A DNA stretch of 64,000 nucleotides. It comes from Paenibacillus sp. DMB20. Lineage in GTDB: Bacteria > Bacillota > Bacilli > Paenibacillales > Paenibacillaceae. The notes under the pieces are model-generated. The model saw only the letters and a program-made list of their open reading frames with translations. It searched no databases and had not been told where the DNA came from. The stretch covers positions 62,001 through 126,000 of the forward strand of contig NZ_LAZU01000003.1 in NCBI RefSeq assembly GCF_000987955.1. Direction: 5' to 3'. A program made the position numbers and the translations under genes. Each line of letters begins with the position of its first letter. Position 1 is the first letter of the stretch. Shown one piece after another: positions 52,527 through 60,896 of this stretch.

Positions 52527-52566
52527 GATTTAATTAAGAACTGCTTAAGAGGCATTTAAAGTCGCC
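52523..52566 (+). promoter_or_regulatory. Four tandem 11-base repeats before bcrA
   Basis: TTAAGATTTAA (52523), TTAAGAACTGC (52534), TTAAGAGGCAT (52545) and TTAAAGTCGCC (52556) stand head to tail at exact 11-base pitch, starting in the kinase stop and ending 58 bases before bcrA. The pattern is like the array at 35055. It is the likely binding site of the OmpR-type regulator at 50799, so bcrABC can be induced apart from the regulator and kinase. Confidence 0.75.
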
Positions 52567-52623
52567 TGTTTACCATAGAGTTATGGCTTATGAGGAAGCG
52601 CGTCAAAGTAGGAGGTGCAGCAA

Positions 52624-53544
52624 ATGAACGCAATTATAAAAACGACACGACTTACCAAGAAATATGGCGACCAAACCGCGGTGGACAACCTGAACATGAC
52701 GGTAAAGCAAGGGCAAATATACGGCTTTCTCGGCCAAAATGGCGCTGGCAAAACAACGACCATTCGCATGCTGCTCGGTTTGATCAAACAGACGCACGGG
52801 GCCATCGAAATGTTCGGGGAACATCTATACGCCAAACAGAGAGAGATATTAAGGAGAGTAGGCTCCATCGTCGAGTTTTCAGGCTTTTATGAAAACCTGA
52901 CGGCCCGGGAAAATCTGCTGATCAATGCCAGGCTCATGGGGGTTCACACCAAAAATGCTATTGAAGAAGCGCTCGAAATCGTCAGGCTGCAGGATGAGCC
53001 AGCCAAGCTGGTCGGCAAATTTTCACTGGGCATGAAACAGCGGCTGGGGATCGCCCGCGCCATTCTTCATCACCCGGAACTGCTTATACTGGATGAGCCT
53101 ACGAACGGTTTAGACCCGATCGGTATCAAAGAGATTCGGAATCTGATCAAATCGCTGTCCGAAGAACGAAAAATAACGATTCTGGTCTCAAGCCATATTT
53201 TATCCGAAGTCGAGCAGTTGGCTGATCATATCGGGATTATTCATCAAGGCAAACTGCTTGAGGAGGTTTCTTTTGCCGAGATTCGGCGGCGGAACCGCAA
53301 ATTCCTGGAGTTCCAGGTTGCGAATGATAACAAGGCGGCCATGCTTCTTGAACAGCATTTTGCCATTACCGACTACGAGGTGCATGACGGGGGGATCATC
53401 CGTGTCTACTCGCATATTGGTCAGCAAGGGAAGATCAACAAGATGCTGGTCGAGCATCAGATTGAAGTTACGAGAATCGCGTTGAGCGAGGACAGATTGG
53501 AAGATTATTTCATCCAATTGATAGGGGGCGGGAAGATTGGTTGA
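52624..53544 (+). CDS. bcrA: Bacitracin-type ABC transporter ATPase BcrA
   Basis: 306 residues, as in the classic BcrA. Walker A GQNGAGKTTTIRMLLG, Q-loop region GSIVEFSGFYENLT, signature FSLGMKQRLGIARAI (Leu in place of Gly), Walker B LLILDEPTNGLDP, switch VSSHILSEVEQL. TAGGAGGTG precedes the ATG at 52624. BcrA powers the BcrB permease; with the UPP phosphatase BcrC it gives bacitracin resistance in B. licheniformis. Function here is inferred from the operon. Confidence 0.9.
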   Translation: MNAIIKTTRLTKKYGDQTAVDNLNMTVKQGQIYGFLGQNGAGKTTTIRMLLGLIKQTHGAIEMFGEHLYAKQREILRRVGSIVEFSGFYENLTARENLLINARLMGVHTKNAIEEALEIVRLQDEPAKLVGKFSLGMKQRLGIARAILHHPELLILDEPTNGLDPIGIKEIRNLIKSLSEERKITILVSSHILSEVEQLADHIGIIHQGKLLEEVSFAEIRRRNRKFLEFQVANDNKAAMLLEQHFAITDYEVHDGGIIRVYSHIGQQGKINKMLVEHQIEVTRIALSEDRLEDYFIQLIGGGKIG

Positions 53545-54271
53545 TTTGGTGTACACCGAGCTTCTGAAGCTGAGGCGGGCCAAAATGTTCATGGTCAGCC
53601 TTATTGGAGCGGCAGCAGCCCCATTCATGATCTTTATCGGGTATTTGGGTTACAAAGCCAAAAACCCCGGCAAATCGGTAATGTTCAGCGAGGTGTGGTC
53701 ACAGACCAATCTGTATGCGACCCTGCTTATCGGAACGCTGTTATACGGAGTCATTACAGCTTATCTGTTTAACCGTGAATATACGGAAGATACTTTGAAA
53801 AATCTGCTAACCATTCCGGTGTCCAGAACCGGTCTCATAGTCAGCAAACTGGTGCTGCTGTTTTTTTGGATCATGATATTGACCTTTACGTCGTGGGGAC
53901 TGATCTTTATTCTCGGGCTCCTGGCACAGTATGAAGGCTTGTCTGCCGGTGTCATCCTGCAATCGCTGAAAGAGTTTTTCATTGGGGGGAGTCTGCTGTT
54001 TCTTTTGTCGACCCCGACGATGTTTGTCACTATCCTGTTCAAAAACTATGTGCCGACGATTATTTTTACGGCCGTGATTACGATGGGGAATGTAGGGATT
54101 GCCAACCGGGAATATAAAGCGGTTTTTCCGTGGTCGGCAGCGCATGTGATCGCGGAGAACGGCTTTGTTCCTGCATATCCTCCGCATTATTCCTATGTGG
54201 CGATTCTTGCTGCGTCCGTTATTGGACTCGCGGCAACGATTGTCTACTTCAAAAAAACGGATATTCATTAA
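53537..54271 (+). CDS. bcrB: Bacitracin-type ABC permease BcrB
   Basis: 244 residues from a TTG or downstream start overlapping bcrA by 8 bases. Six membrane helices; the ABC-2 hallmark is FNREYTEDTLKNLLTIPVSR after TM2. BcrB-type permeases are short and lack an extracellular domain. Together with bcrA and bcrC it completes the operon. The drug is moved off the membrane or its lipid target (family). Confidence 0.85.
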   Translation: MVDLVYTELLKLRRAKMFMVSLIGAAAAPFMIFIGYLGYKAKNPGKSVMFSEVWSQTNLYATLLIGTLLYGVITAYLFNREYTEDTLKNLLTIPVSRTGLIVSKLVLLFFWIMILTFTSWGLIFILGLLAQYEGLSAGVILQSLKEFFIGGSLLFLLSTPTMFVTILFKNYVPTIIFTAVITMGNVGIANREYKAVFPWSAAHVIAENGFVPAYPPHYSYVAILAASVIGLAATIVYFKKTDIH

Positions 54272-54328
54272 GGTGGATACAAGCGGACACATTCAATCAA
54301 ATAATCAGAAGCGTGGTGAAATTGAAGC

Positions 54329-54922
54329 ATGTCTCAATGGAATACGGATCTTTTTCGAACGATTAACGATTTGGGCAAGCAGTTTGCTTTCCTTAATCCT
54401 GTTGCCGTCATCGTGGCGGAATACATGCTGTATATACTCGCTCTAGCGATGCTTGCTTATTGGTTTACCCGCAATAGCCGGAACCGCATGATGGTCATCC
54501 AGGCTGGACTTGCTTTTGTTTTTGCAGAAGTGATCGGGAAATTGGCGGGCAAGTTGTATGAGCATCATCAGCCGTTTGCGGAACTGCCGCATGTTAACAA
54601 GCTCATAGACCATGCTATAGATAATTCATTTCCGAGCGATCATACAATTCTGTTTTTCTCCGTCTGTTTCTCCTTCTGGCTGGTTCGGAAGAGAGAAGGG
54701 TGGATCTGGCTTGCGCTGGCTTGCTGCGTTGCGATCTCTCGAATTTGGGTTGGGGTTCATTATCCTGTAGATATCGCAGCAGGAGCGCTTATCGGCATCA
54801 TCTCAGCCTTGCTTATGTATTGGCTTACGCCAAAGCTCGGGATGGTCAAGCGACTGCTGACCTTATATGAAAAAGCGGAACAGCGTGTTTTGCCGAACCG
54901 CGATAAGTCCGGCAGCATTTGA
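54329..54922 (+). CDS. bcrC: Undecaprenyl-diphosphate phosphatase BcrC (PAP2 type)
   Basis: 197 residues with about six helices. The PAP2 catalytic motifs are present: KLYEHHQPF (motif 1), FPSDHTILFFSV (motif 2) and SRIWVGVHYPVDIAAG (motif 3). The first motif has HHQPF where KxxxxxxRP is usual (Arg is Gln), a point to check. It removes phosphate from UPP to restore carrier lipid, the target bacitracin sequesters, so it complements BcrAB. It is 57 bases after bcrB and ends with the terminator at 54972. Confidence 0.85.
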   Translation: MSQWNTDLFRTINDLGKQFAFLNPVAVIVAEYMLYILALAMLAYWFTRNSRNRMMVIQAGLAFVFAEVIGKLAGKLYEHHQPFAELPHVNKLIDHAIDNSFPSDHTILFFSVCFSFWLVRKREGWIWLALACCVAISRIWVGVHYPVDIAAGALIGIISALLMYWLTPKLGMVKRLLTLYEKAEQRVLPNRDKSGSI

Positions 54923-54970
54923 GAAACTCGCCAGTAGGTCAACGTGCCGTGTAGGATAGATATTTTCGCT

Positions 54971-55000
54971 AAAAGCCTGATTATTCAGGCTTTTTTTAGT
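54971..55000 (+). terminator. Rho-independent terminator
   Basis: AAAGCCTGA (54972-54980), loop TTAT, TCAGGCTTT (54985-54993), then TTTTT. Closes bcrABC. Confidence 0.85.
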
Positions 55001-55043
55001 TGGATATATGCCTTAGACCCACAGAGGCTCGCATGAAATAAAA

Positions 55044-55070
55044 ATAACGCCCAAGACCATTGGGCGCATA
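55044..55070 (-). terminator. Rho-independent terminator, minus strand
   Basis: On the minus strand CGCCCAA-TGGTC-TTGGGCG is followed by TTATTTTTATTT. It closes the stalk-domain gene. Confidence 0.75.
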
Positions 55071-55111
55071 GTTACGAACATATTTACTCTATCAAGAGGT
55101 GGCGGGGATGA

Positions 55112-55837
55112 CTAAAGATCGATCGTTCCGAAAATCGAGTTTTTACTAGGGTCCCTGAAAGCGACAGAGGTGATATTCGTGTTTTCCGGCAGTGAAAGCG
55201 AAATCTGAATCGTTTTCGTCTCACCGGCGAGCAAATTGTTATGTTCATGGGAAGTGGCTGAAATTATTTTCTTGCCATCAATAATTGCGTGATCAAAAAA
55301 ATCTAACGCACCCCATGCAAATCTGTCTGTCGGCTTTTCATTAAGCGTTGCTTCAAATTGAATGACAGCGAACTTGTTTCCTTTTTCGGCAATCAGACCA
55401 GACGTTGCTCCAGGCTCGGAAGGTATGAAATTTGTATAGCTCACACTATGTACTTTTAATGTCATATCACCTTGAGTAGCGGTTTCATTGAGCTTGAGTT
55501 TTAGTGGTAATTTCGGTGCGGTTGACTGATTAGATCCTGTTTGGGGATTTGTTTGGGTCTGTGATCCTGTTGTCTTCAATTCTATTTTCTTAACCTTGTT
55601 ATCGAATGAAGACACCTCAGCATTTAGCATCTTGGCAACTTCGCGAACCGGTAGGTAGGTGGTGCCCTTATATACGATTGGTTTTGATTTGAGAGTTTGC
55701 TGTTGTCCATCCACCACAAATGTGAATTTGGATAATACAGCTTGAATGGTTCCGGGAGCTGCTGCTGCAATGGTTGCGGATCCGATCATCATACCGAGCG
55801 TTAAAGTGGCGGCGGTTTTTACTATATTTTTCTTCAA
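55112..55837 (-). CDS. Secreted stalk-domain protein
   Basis: 241 residues. A signal peptide (TAATLTLGMMIGSATIAAAA) precedes a copper amine oxidase N-like 'stalk' domain (FVVDGQQQTLKSKPIVYKGT then TYLPVREVAKMLN), a Thr/Gln/Asn-rich linker (about 92-110) and a C-terminal beta domain (GDMTLKVHSVSYTNFIPSEP, FAVIQFEATLNEKP) like DUF4352. Such proteins are common in Paenibacillus surfaces; the stalk domain likely binds or spaces at the wall. AAAGGAGTT precedes the ATG. Function unknown. Confidence 0.85.
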   Translation of the reverse strand: MKKNIVKTAATLTLGMMIGSATIAAAAPGTIQAVLSKFTFVVDGQQQTLKSKPIVYKGTTYLPVREVAKMLNAEVSSFDNKVKKIELKTTGSQTQTNPQTGSNQSTAPKLPLKLKLNETATQGDMTLKVHSVSYTNFIPSEPGATSGLIAEKGNKFAVIQFEATLNEKPTDRFAWGALDFFDHAIIDGKKIISATSHEHNNLLAGETKTIQISLSLPENTNITSVAFRDPSKNSIFGTIDL

Positions 55838-56006
55838 AGTGATACAACTCCTTTTTTCGTCAAGTATACCATCTCCGAGGAAGAATTTGGAAGTGGGTTT
55901 TAAGCAGTTGAAAATAACCGCGGCCGAGGGTGTACATCGGCTAAGAGATTATCTGAAATAATTGACAAACAGACCTAACAATTATAAGCTTGATAGGAAA
56001 ATAAAG

Positions 56007-56022
56007 AAAATGATATCATTTT
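56007..56022 (+). promoter_or_regulatory. Perfect palindrome before the TetR gene
   Basis: AAAATGATATCATTTT is a perfect 16-base palindrome 30 bases before the regulator start and downstream of TTGACA (55962) and a TATAAG-like -10. It fits a TetR autoregulatory operator. Confidence 0.6.
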
Positions 56023-56051
56023 TACATTTTCCTATTGATGAGGTGAATGTT

Positions 56052-56612
56052 ATGAAGGATCGAATTTTAGAAGCTGCAAGAAAGGAAATCCAGAAGAGGG
56101 GATTACGATTTACCGTCGGGGAGTTGGCAAAACAGCTAGGAATAAGCACTAAAACACTGTATGGGCACTTTCCATCAAAAGATGAACTTATCGAAGTTAT
56201 TTTAAATGAAGCTATTCTGGAACTACAAGTTAAGGAGAGAGACATTCGAAGTGATTCAACACTTAATACCGTTGATAAACTTAAAAAAATGCTTGTCTTA
56301 ATTCCTGCAGATTTCCAGTTTATTGATACAAATCTTTTGATAGAGCTGCAACGTTATTATCCAAAGCAATGGAACATACTTGAACAATTTATAAATGAGC
56401 AGTGGGACGGCATTATTGAATTAATCAATGTAGGAGTAGACCAAGGGTTATTACGTTCTTTTAATACGAAAATATTTATTGATCTGTATGTAGGCGGTTT
56501 ACATCGGATCATTGAAGGTTCACCCAAAAGTAAGAATAACTCGACTCTCCACGATAGCCTGCAGGAAATGGGAGAGATTCTTATGTCAGGTGTTTTTAAG
56601 AAAGAAGGCTGA
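56052..56612 (+). CDS. TetR-family regulator
   Basis: 186 residues. N-terminal HTH ILEAARKEIQKRGLRFTVGE, LAKQLGISTKTLYGHFPSKD then ELIEVIL, and a helical ligand domain (RYYPKQWNILEQFI, IFIDLYVGGLHRIIEG). ATG 56052 is preceded by GAGGTG; the longer frame from 55962 is rejected because it covers the palindrome. The gene at 56759 is a DUF5360 membrane protein; in B. subtilis YvaF (TetR) is near YvaD (DUF5360), so this is probably that pairing without yvaE. The link is from memory. Confidence 0.85.
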   Translation: MKDRILEAARKEIQKRGLRFTVGELAKQLGISTKTLYGHFPSKDELIEVILNEAILELQVKERDIRSDSTLNTVDKLKKMLVLIPADFQFIDTNLLIELQRYYPKQWNILEQFINEQWDGIIELINVGVDQGLLRSFNTKIFIDLYVGGLHRIIEGSPKSKNNSTLHDSLQEMGEILMSGVFKKEG

Positions 56613-56758
56613 TTATTAAATGCACAGATTGTTATTGAAATTAGCGATAATAGCGGAAGCGGAGGGTACAACTACGGAAGCAGTAGGTTAAAACAGATGC
56701 TTAGCAGATTGAACTGGAAAATCGAAAACATTATAGACGTGAAGGCTGGAGGTCTCAG

Positions 56759-57160
56759 ATGAGCAAGACGTTAAAAGCATTATTTCTATTCACGGATATC
56801 GGATTTGTATTGTACTGGATCGTCACGGGACTGGCTTTAATTCCGAAAGAGTATTTATATCAGAATTATCATAATGAGCTACTGGTTGTTTGGAACTGGT
56901 CATTCTTTCCACTGGATATTTTTATCTCATTAACCGGGCTGTACAGCCTTTACTTACATAAACACAACAATCTGAAATGGAGAAACGTAGCGTTAATCTC
57001 GCTTACATTGACGTTTTGTTCTGGATTACAGGCTATTGCTTTTTGGATGATCAAAGTTGATTTTGATATCATGTGGTGGATACCCAATCTTTATCTAATG
57101 ATATATCCTTTGTTCTTTATCCCAACATTGATTAAATCAAATCAACCCGTAAAGATCTAA
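56759..57160 (+). CDS. DUF5360 (YvaD-like) membrane protein
   Basis: 133 residues, four membrane helices (about 8-28, 46-66, 75-97, 103-125). The sequence WNWSFFPLDIFISLTGLYSL, LTFCSGLQAIAFWMI and WWIPNLYLMIYPLFFI follows the YvaD pattern. Function unknown. GGAGGTC precedes the ATG. Probably regulated by the TetR protein upstream, which is 146 bases away. Confidence 0.82.
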   Translation: MSKTLKALFLFTDIGFVLYWIVTGLALIPKEYLYQNYHNELLVVWNWSFFPLDIFISLTGLYSLYLHKHNNLKWRNVALISLTLTFCSGLQAIAFWMIKVDFDIMWWIPNLYLMIYPLFFIPTLIKSNQPVKI

Positions 57161-57224
57161 GCCAGTCACTCAAAGGAACTCTTTTGATCACGTATTGAAT
57201 GCAATATTGAAGCACTAAACGATG

Positions 57225-57268
57225 AAGCATACAGGAGTCCGGCTTAGCCGGATCTCTTGTATGCTTTT
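57225..57268. terminator. Rho-independent terminator
   Basis: AAGCATACAGGAGTCCGGC pairs with GCCGGATCTCTTGTATGCTT (57247-57266), with small mismatches, then TTG. Lies between converging DUF5360 and amidase genes. Confidence 0.7.
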
Positions 57269-57390
57269 GCCGCGAATACCGGCCTCAGCGATGGTGACCT
57301 GGACCATAAGTATCCAGCGTTTCGAATGTTAGATCATTCCTGAGAGAGAAGGGAATGCACCGCACGTTATGGGATATCCTGAGGCGCGAT

Positions 57391-59328
57391 TCATTCGTCG
57401 TCGCTCCCTTCTTCAGTGACCGAGTGCTTCCGTACCTTCTCGACATCAGCGGCTTTGACGAAGGCGAAGCGGTGGTTGAAGTAGATGCGGTAGAATTTTT
57501 CTTTGCCTTTGACCAGCGTATGCGTCTCATAAGGGTCATTCGTGTATACCGGAGCATTGTAATAATCGCTTTTGACTTTTTCCACGGCGACATACGACTG
57601 TCCTTGCAAAATGGTGTACTGCAGCGGAACTAGTACTTGAGGCGTGATATCTGCAGGATATGCCGCTGCTTCCGGATAAGCTGCGCCATAGACCGGAATG
57701 GAGGCTGCGCCGGCTTTCGGAGTGATGAGCATTCCCTTGCCGGAAACCGCATTTATTCCTTGCGGGTTGTAAAACCAAGCTTTCTGCCCTCCGAACCAGA
57801 TTGCGGTCCAATCCCCCTGTTTGTCGGCAAGCGAGAAGGTTTGCCCTACGGCAGCCTTGGCGCCTATGCTGAGCCCGTCTTTCTTGTTTTGAGCGACAAG
57901 GGCGGGATCATCAATCAGTTCAGCGTTAAAGTCGGGCTCTTTATATAAATAAAGAAAGTTAGACGGCTGTGCTGGCGCATCATTGATTTCCGGCTGATTG
58001 GTCTTAAAGTCGGGCTTGATCGTCACAATGTCTTTGGTGCCATGCTTGGAGCGGATCGGTGCTCCAACCAACTCCATGTAGTGCTCCCAATCCCAAAAAG
58101 GGCCGGGATCCTGATGCATCACCCCTTGACGTGCCGGATTGAGGCCCGGTATTTCATTATGGCCGATAATGTGGGCCCGATCGAGCGGAATATCGTATTC
58201 TTTCGCCAGATAACGAACCAATGCAGCAGAAGAACGGTAAAGCCTTTCTGTGAACCAGGTTGCTCCTTCCATAGCAAAGCCCTCATGCTCAAGGCCGATG
58301 GAATGCATATTGAAATACCAGTTGCCTGCATGCCATGGTACATCCTTGGTCTTGACCATTTGCGTGATCTGGCCGTCTGACGAGCGGAGAACATAATGGG
58401 CGCTGACATATGAATTGGGATTCGTAAAGATATCAATCGTGTCCTGATAAGTTTCTTCGGTATTATGAATGACGACATAACGGATATCGGGACCGAATTG
58501 GGGACGGCCGGAAAGATCATAATTGGAATAATCCGACGGATCATCCCCGTTCTGCTGATAGGCTGCAGGAACATAACTGCAGTGGAGATTACGAGGGCAC
58601 TCGGCGATATCGGGTTTCGTCGGACGCAGGTGTAGCGTATCCACGGTATTCGGGTTAGGCGTAATGTCCTTGGATTGAAGAAGGAACACCTGTCCTTCCG
58701 GAGTTTGCCGCGATATCCCCTGCTGAATCGTTTCAAATACATGATCGGCAAACTCCAGGGCGGCTCCTGACTCCGGAGAGCCGCTGTATTTGGCAACGGC
58801 ACCATACCAATCGGATTCCGATGCCGGCAGTTTACCGAGGGTTTCTTGCGCGTACTGCGCCAGCAACGCGGCTCCGCCTCGAATGTTGCTCACGGGATCC
58901 TGCTTCAGTATGTCCGGATCAAGATTCAATAGTCGGGCCGCCGAAGATAGGGTATGAAGACTCGGATCATCCGAAGCCGTTGGGTTATCTTCGTCGTCGA
59001 TTCCGCTAGGGTCTTCTTTATCCTGCAGCGGTAAGTCGGTCAAATGCATGATGCCGAATCCCCCTGAAGTGCTGGGCTCTCCATGATGATGCTCCCACCT
59101 GGTAAGGTTGTAGGAGACGGACATCAGAATGCTTACAGGAACGCCGAACTCCTCAGCCGCGGATTCGAAGGCTTCTTGCAACATATTCGACTTGTCTTGC
59201 TCAGCATAGACAGATGGTGCGGCCGTGAAAGGAACAGGAAGACCGGGGGTGAATCCGGCAGCCGCCAACAAGGCGACGGTTAGTGCGAGCGACAGCTTTT
59301 TCCATTGGATTATTCGTTGTAGTTTCAA
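57391..59328 (-). CDS. Secreted N-acetylmuramoyl-L-alanine amidase (Amidase_2)
   Basis: 645 residues. A signal peptide (LSLALTVALLAAAGFTPGLP) is followed by a lysozyme/transglycosylase-like region (about 45-205, with GVPVSILMSVSYNLTRWEHH, GGFGIMHLTDLP and IRGGAALLAQYAQE), then an Amidase_2 domain (about 275-425): RYVVIHNTEETYQDTIDIF, VSAHYVLRSSDGQIT, DVPWHAGNWYFNMHSIGLEH and AHIIGHNEIPGLNPARQG, with His ligands for zinc visible, and QDPGPFWDWEHYME. The rest is SH3-like. It cuts the amide between muramic acid and the stem peptide during wall turnover or lysis. Two hydrolytic folds in one protein are notable. Confidence 0.88.
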   Translation of the reverse strand: MKLQRIIQWKKLSLALTVALLAAAGFTPGLPVPFTAAPSVYAEQDKSNMLQEAFESAAEEFGVPVSILMSVSYNLTRWEHHHGEPSTSGGFGIMHLTDLPLQDKEDPSGIDDEDNPTASDDPSLHTLSSAARLLNLDPDILKQDPVSNIRGGAALLAQYAQETLGKLPASESDWYGAVAKYSGSPESGAALEFADHVFETIQQGISRQTPEGQVFLLQSKDITPNPNTVDTLHLRPTKPDIAECPRNLHCSYVPAAYQQNGDDPSDYSNYDLSGRPQFGPDIRYVVIHNTEETYQDTIDIFTNPNSYVSAHYVLRSSDGQITQMVKTKDVPWHAGNWYFNMHSIGLEHEGFAMEGATWFTERLYRSSAALVRYLAKEYDIPLDRAHIIGHNEIPGLNPARQGVMHQDPGPFWDWEHYMELVGAPIRSKHGTKDIVTIKPDFKTNQPEINDAPAQPSNFLYLYKEPDFNAELIDDPALVAQNKKDGLSIGAKAAVGQTFSLADKQGDWTAIWFGGQKAWFYNPQGINAVSGKGMLITPKAGAASIPVYGAAYPEAAAYPADITPQVLVPLQYTILQGQSYVAVEKVKSDYYNAPVYTNDPYETHTLVKGKEKFYRIYFNHRFAFVKAADVEKVRKHSVTEEGSDDE

Positions 59329-59593
59329 TCATTTCCCTCCCGAATCATTAAGATCATGACACCGATTTCGAATTACTAACGGTAGAGGCTATTTTTTTAA
59401 AAAACCTCAATCACCATCCTTCCATAATATGGGTTCGGTCTTTTTTATAATATTTTGCAATTAAAGAAAATTCAAATAAAATTTTAAGATCTGAAATTTT
59501 ATTTTATAGTCAGAGAGATGAACCTTGATGACTTTTCCGAAATTTCATCATTTTCAAATAAATAGCTTATATTGACGCGCACAATCGAATAGT
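59329..59593. other. Intergenic region without a gene
   Basis: AT-rich gap between the divergent amidase and GntR genes. It contains GAGGGAAATGATT (amidase ribosome site on the minus strand) and, at its right end, TTGACG (59573-59578) as the -35 for the GntR operon. Otherwise nothing is seen. Confidence 0.5.
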
Positions 59594-59615
59594 GTATATA
59601 TTGTATATATACGGT
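59573..59615 (+). promoter_or_regulatory. Promoter and YtrA-type operator
   Basis: TTGACG, 17 bases, then TATATA form a promoter. Over its -10 lies a perfect palindrome GTATATAT-TGT-ATATATAC (59594-59612). Read slightly wider it is AGTGTA-N13-TACGGT, close to the AGTGTA-N13-TACACT operator of YtrA, with two mismatches in the right half. Confidence 0.65.
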
Positions 59616-59649
59616 AGTCACTCAATAAACAGCAGCGAGGTAATGAAAC

Positions 59650-60033
59650 ATGAAAATTATAATATCCAATGCATCGAGTGATCCGATTTACATTCAAATT
59701 AGGAATCAGATTAGACAGAGCATTCTGAGCGGTGAATTGCGTGCAGGTGACAGCCTCCTCTCCATTAGGCAGCTGGCCAAGGAATTGCAAGTGAGTGTAA
59801 TTACAACCAAGCGTGCCTATGAAGAGTTAGAGAAAGAGGAGCTAATCGACTCCGTCGTTGGTAAGGGGTGTTTCGTATCAGGAGCAAATAAAGATCTCAT
59901 TCGGGAGCAGCGCATGAAACGACTAGAAGAGAAAATGATTGAAATTATTCGAGACAGCAAGGAATTAAGCATGAGCCAACAAGATGTAATGGATCATATG
60001 ACTTTATTGTTCGAGGAGGAAGAGGCACCATGA
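59650..60033 (+). CDS. YtrA-like GntR-family repressor
   Basis: 127 residues. The GntR HTH is SDPIYIQIRNQIRQSILSGE, LRAGDSLLSIRQLAKELQVS then VITTKRAYEELEKEELID, followed by a short C-terminal dimer helix (about 80-127), as in the YtrA subfamily rather than the larger FadR/HutC types. The ribosome site is AGCGAGG. It overlaps the ATPase gene by four bases and binds presumably the palindrome at 59594. In B. subtilis YtrA senses cell-wall antibiotics. Confidence 0.88.
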   Translation: MKIIISNASSDPIYIQIRNQIRQSILSGELRAGDSLLSIRQLAKELQVSVITTKRAYEELEKEELIDSVVGKGCFVSGANKDLIREQRMKRLEEKMIEIIRDSKELSMSQQDVMDHMTLLFEEEEAP

Positions 60034-60896
60034 ATGCAATAGAATTACGTAATCTAACGAAAATATACCCTCAATTTACAGTCGATCAGGTATCTTTGGA
60101 TGTGAAACAAGGCTACATTACCGGACTTATTGGTCCGAATGGCGTTGGTAAAAGCACCTTGATTAAGATGATGCTCGGCATGATCCGTCCTGATTCCGGG
60201 AGCGTAAAAATACTAGGCTTCGATATGCCCAAGCAAGAAGTTGACATTAAGCAGCGCATCGGCATTGTGTCGGATGATTGCTTCTATTATGAGCATCTTA
60301 CGATTCGTGACATGAAGAAGATGATCGCGCCTTTCTATAGAAAGTGGAACGAAAAGAAGTTTAACAGCTATCTTGAACAGTTCGAGTTGTCCCCTAAGAA
60401 GAAGATTGAAGAGTTATCCAAGGGGATGAAAGTAAAATTTTCCCTTGCTGTTGCGTTATCGCATGAGGCTGAGCTCCTAATCATGGATGAACCGACATCT
60501 GGACTTGATCCTGTGTTTAGAAGGGAAATGCTCGATCTGCTTGCGGATATGATGCAGGACGAGAGAAATTCGATTATCTTTTCGACCCATATCACAACAG
60601 ATTTGGACCGTATTGCTGACTACATTGCTTTCATCAATCGTGGAAAACTCGTATTCAATGATGCGAAAGATGAAGTATTCGAGAGATATGCAATCGTCAA
60701 AGGCGACTTACAACTGCTTGATTTGGATATTCGAAATAAATTTGTCGGGATTCGTGAGAATGCTGTCGGGTTTGAGGGCTTAGTAGATAATAGGCAGGAG
60801 GCCGAACGGTTGTTTGGCAATTATGCTGTTTTCGACAAACCATCCTTAGAAGACATCATGTATTTCACCGCCAAGGGAGGACGCATTCATGCTTAA
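60030..60896 (+). CDS. YtrB-like ABC transporter ATPase
   Basis: 288 residues. Walker A GPNGVGKSTLIKMMLG, Q-loop region GIVSDDCFYYEHLT, signature LSKGMKVKFSLAVAL (SKGMK as in YtrB-type), Walker B LLIMDEPTSGLDP, switch FSTHITTDLDRI. The gene overlaps both neighbours (four bases with the repressor, eight with the permease), so the three are coupled. It powers the ABC-2 permease. Confidence 0.88.
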   Translation: MNAIELRNLTKIYPQFTVDQVSLDVKQGYITGLIGPNGVGKSTLIKMMLGMIRPDSGSVKILGFDMPKQEVDIKQRIGIVSDDCFYYEHLTIRDMKKMIAPFYRKWNEKKFNSYLEQFELSPKKKIEELSKGMKVKFSLAVALSHEAELLIMDEPTSGLDPVFRREMLDLLADMMQDERNSIIFSTHITTDLDRIADYIAFINRGKLVFNDAKDEVFERYAIVKGDLQLLDLDIRNKFVGIRENAVGFEGLVDNRQEAERLFGNYAVFDKPSLEDIMYFTAKGGRIHA

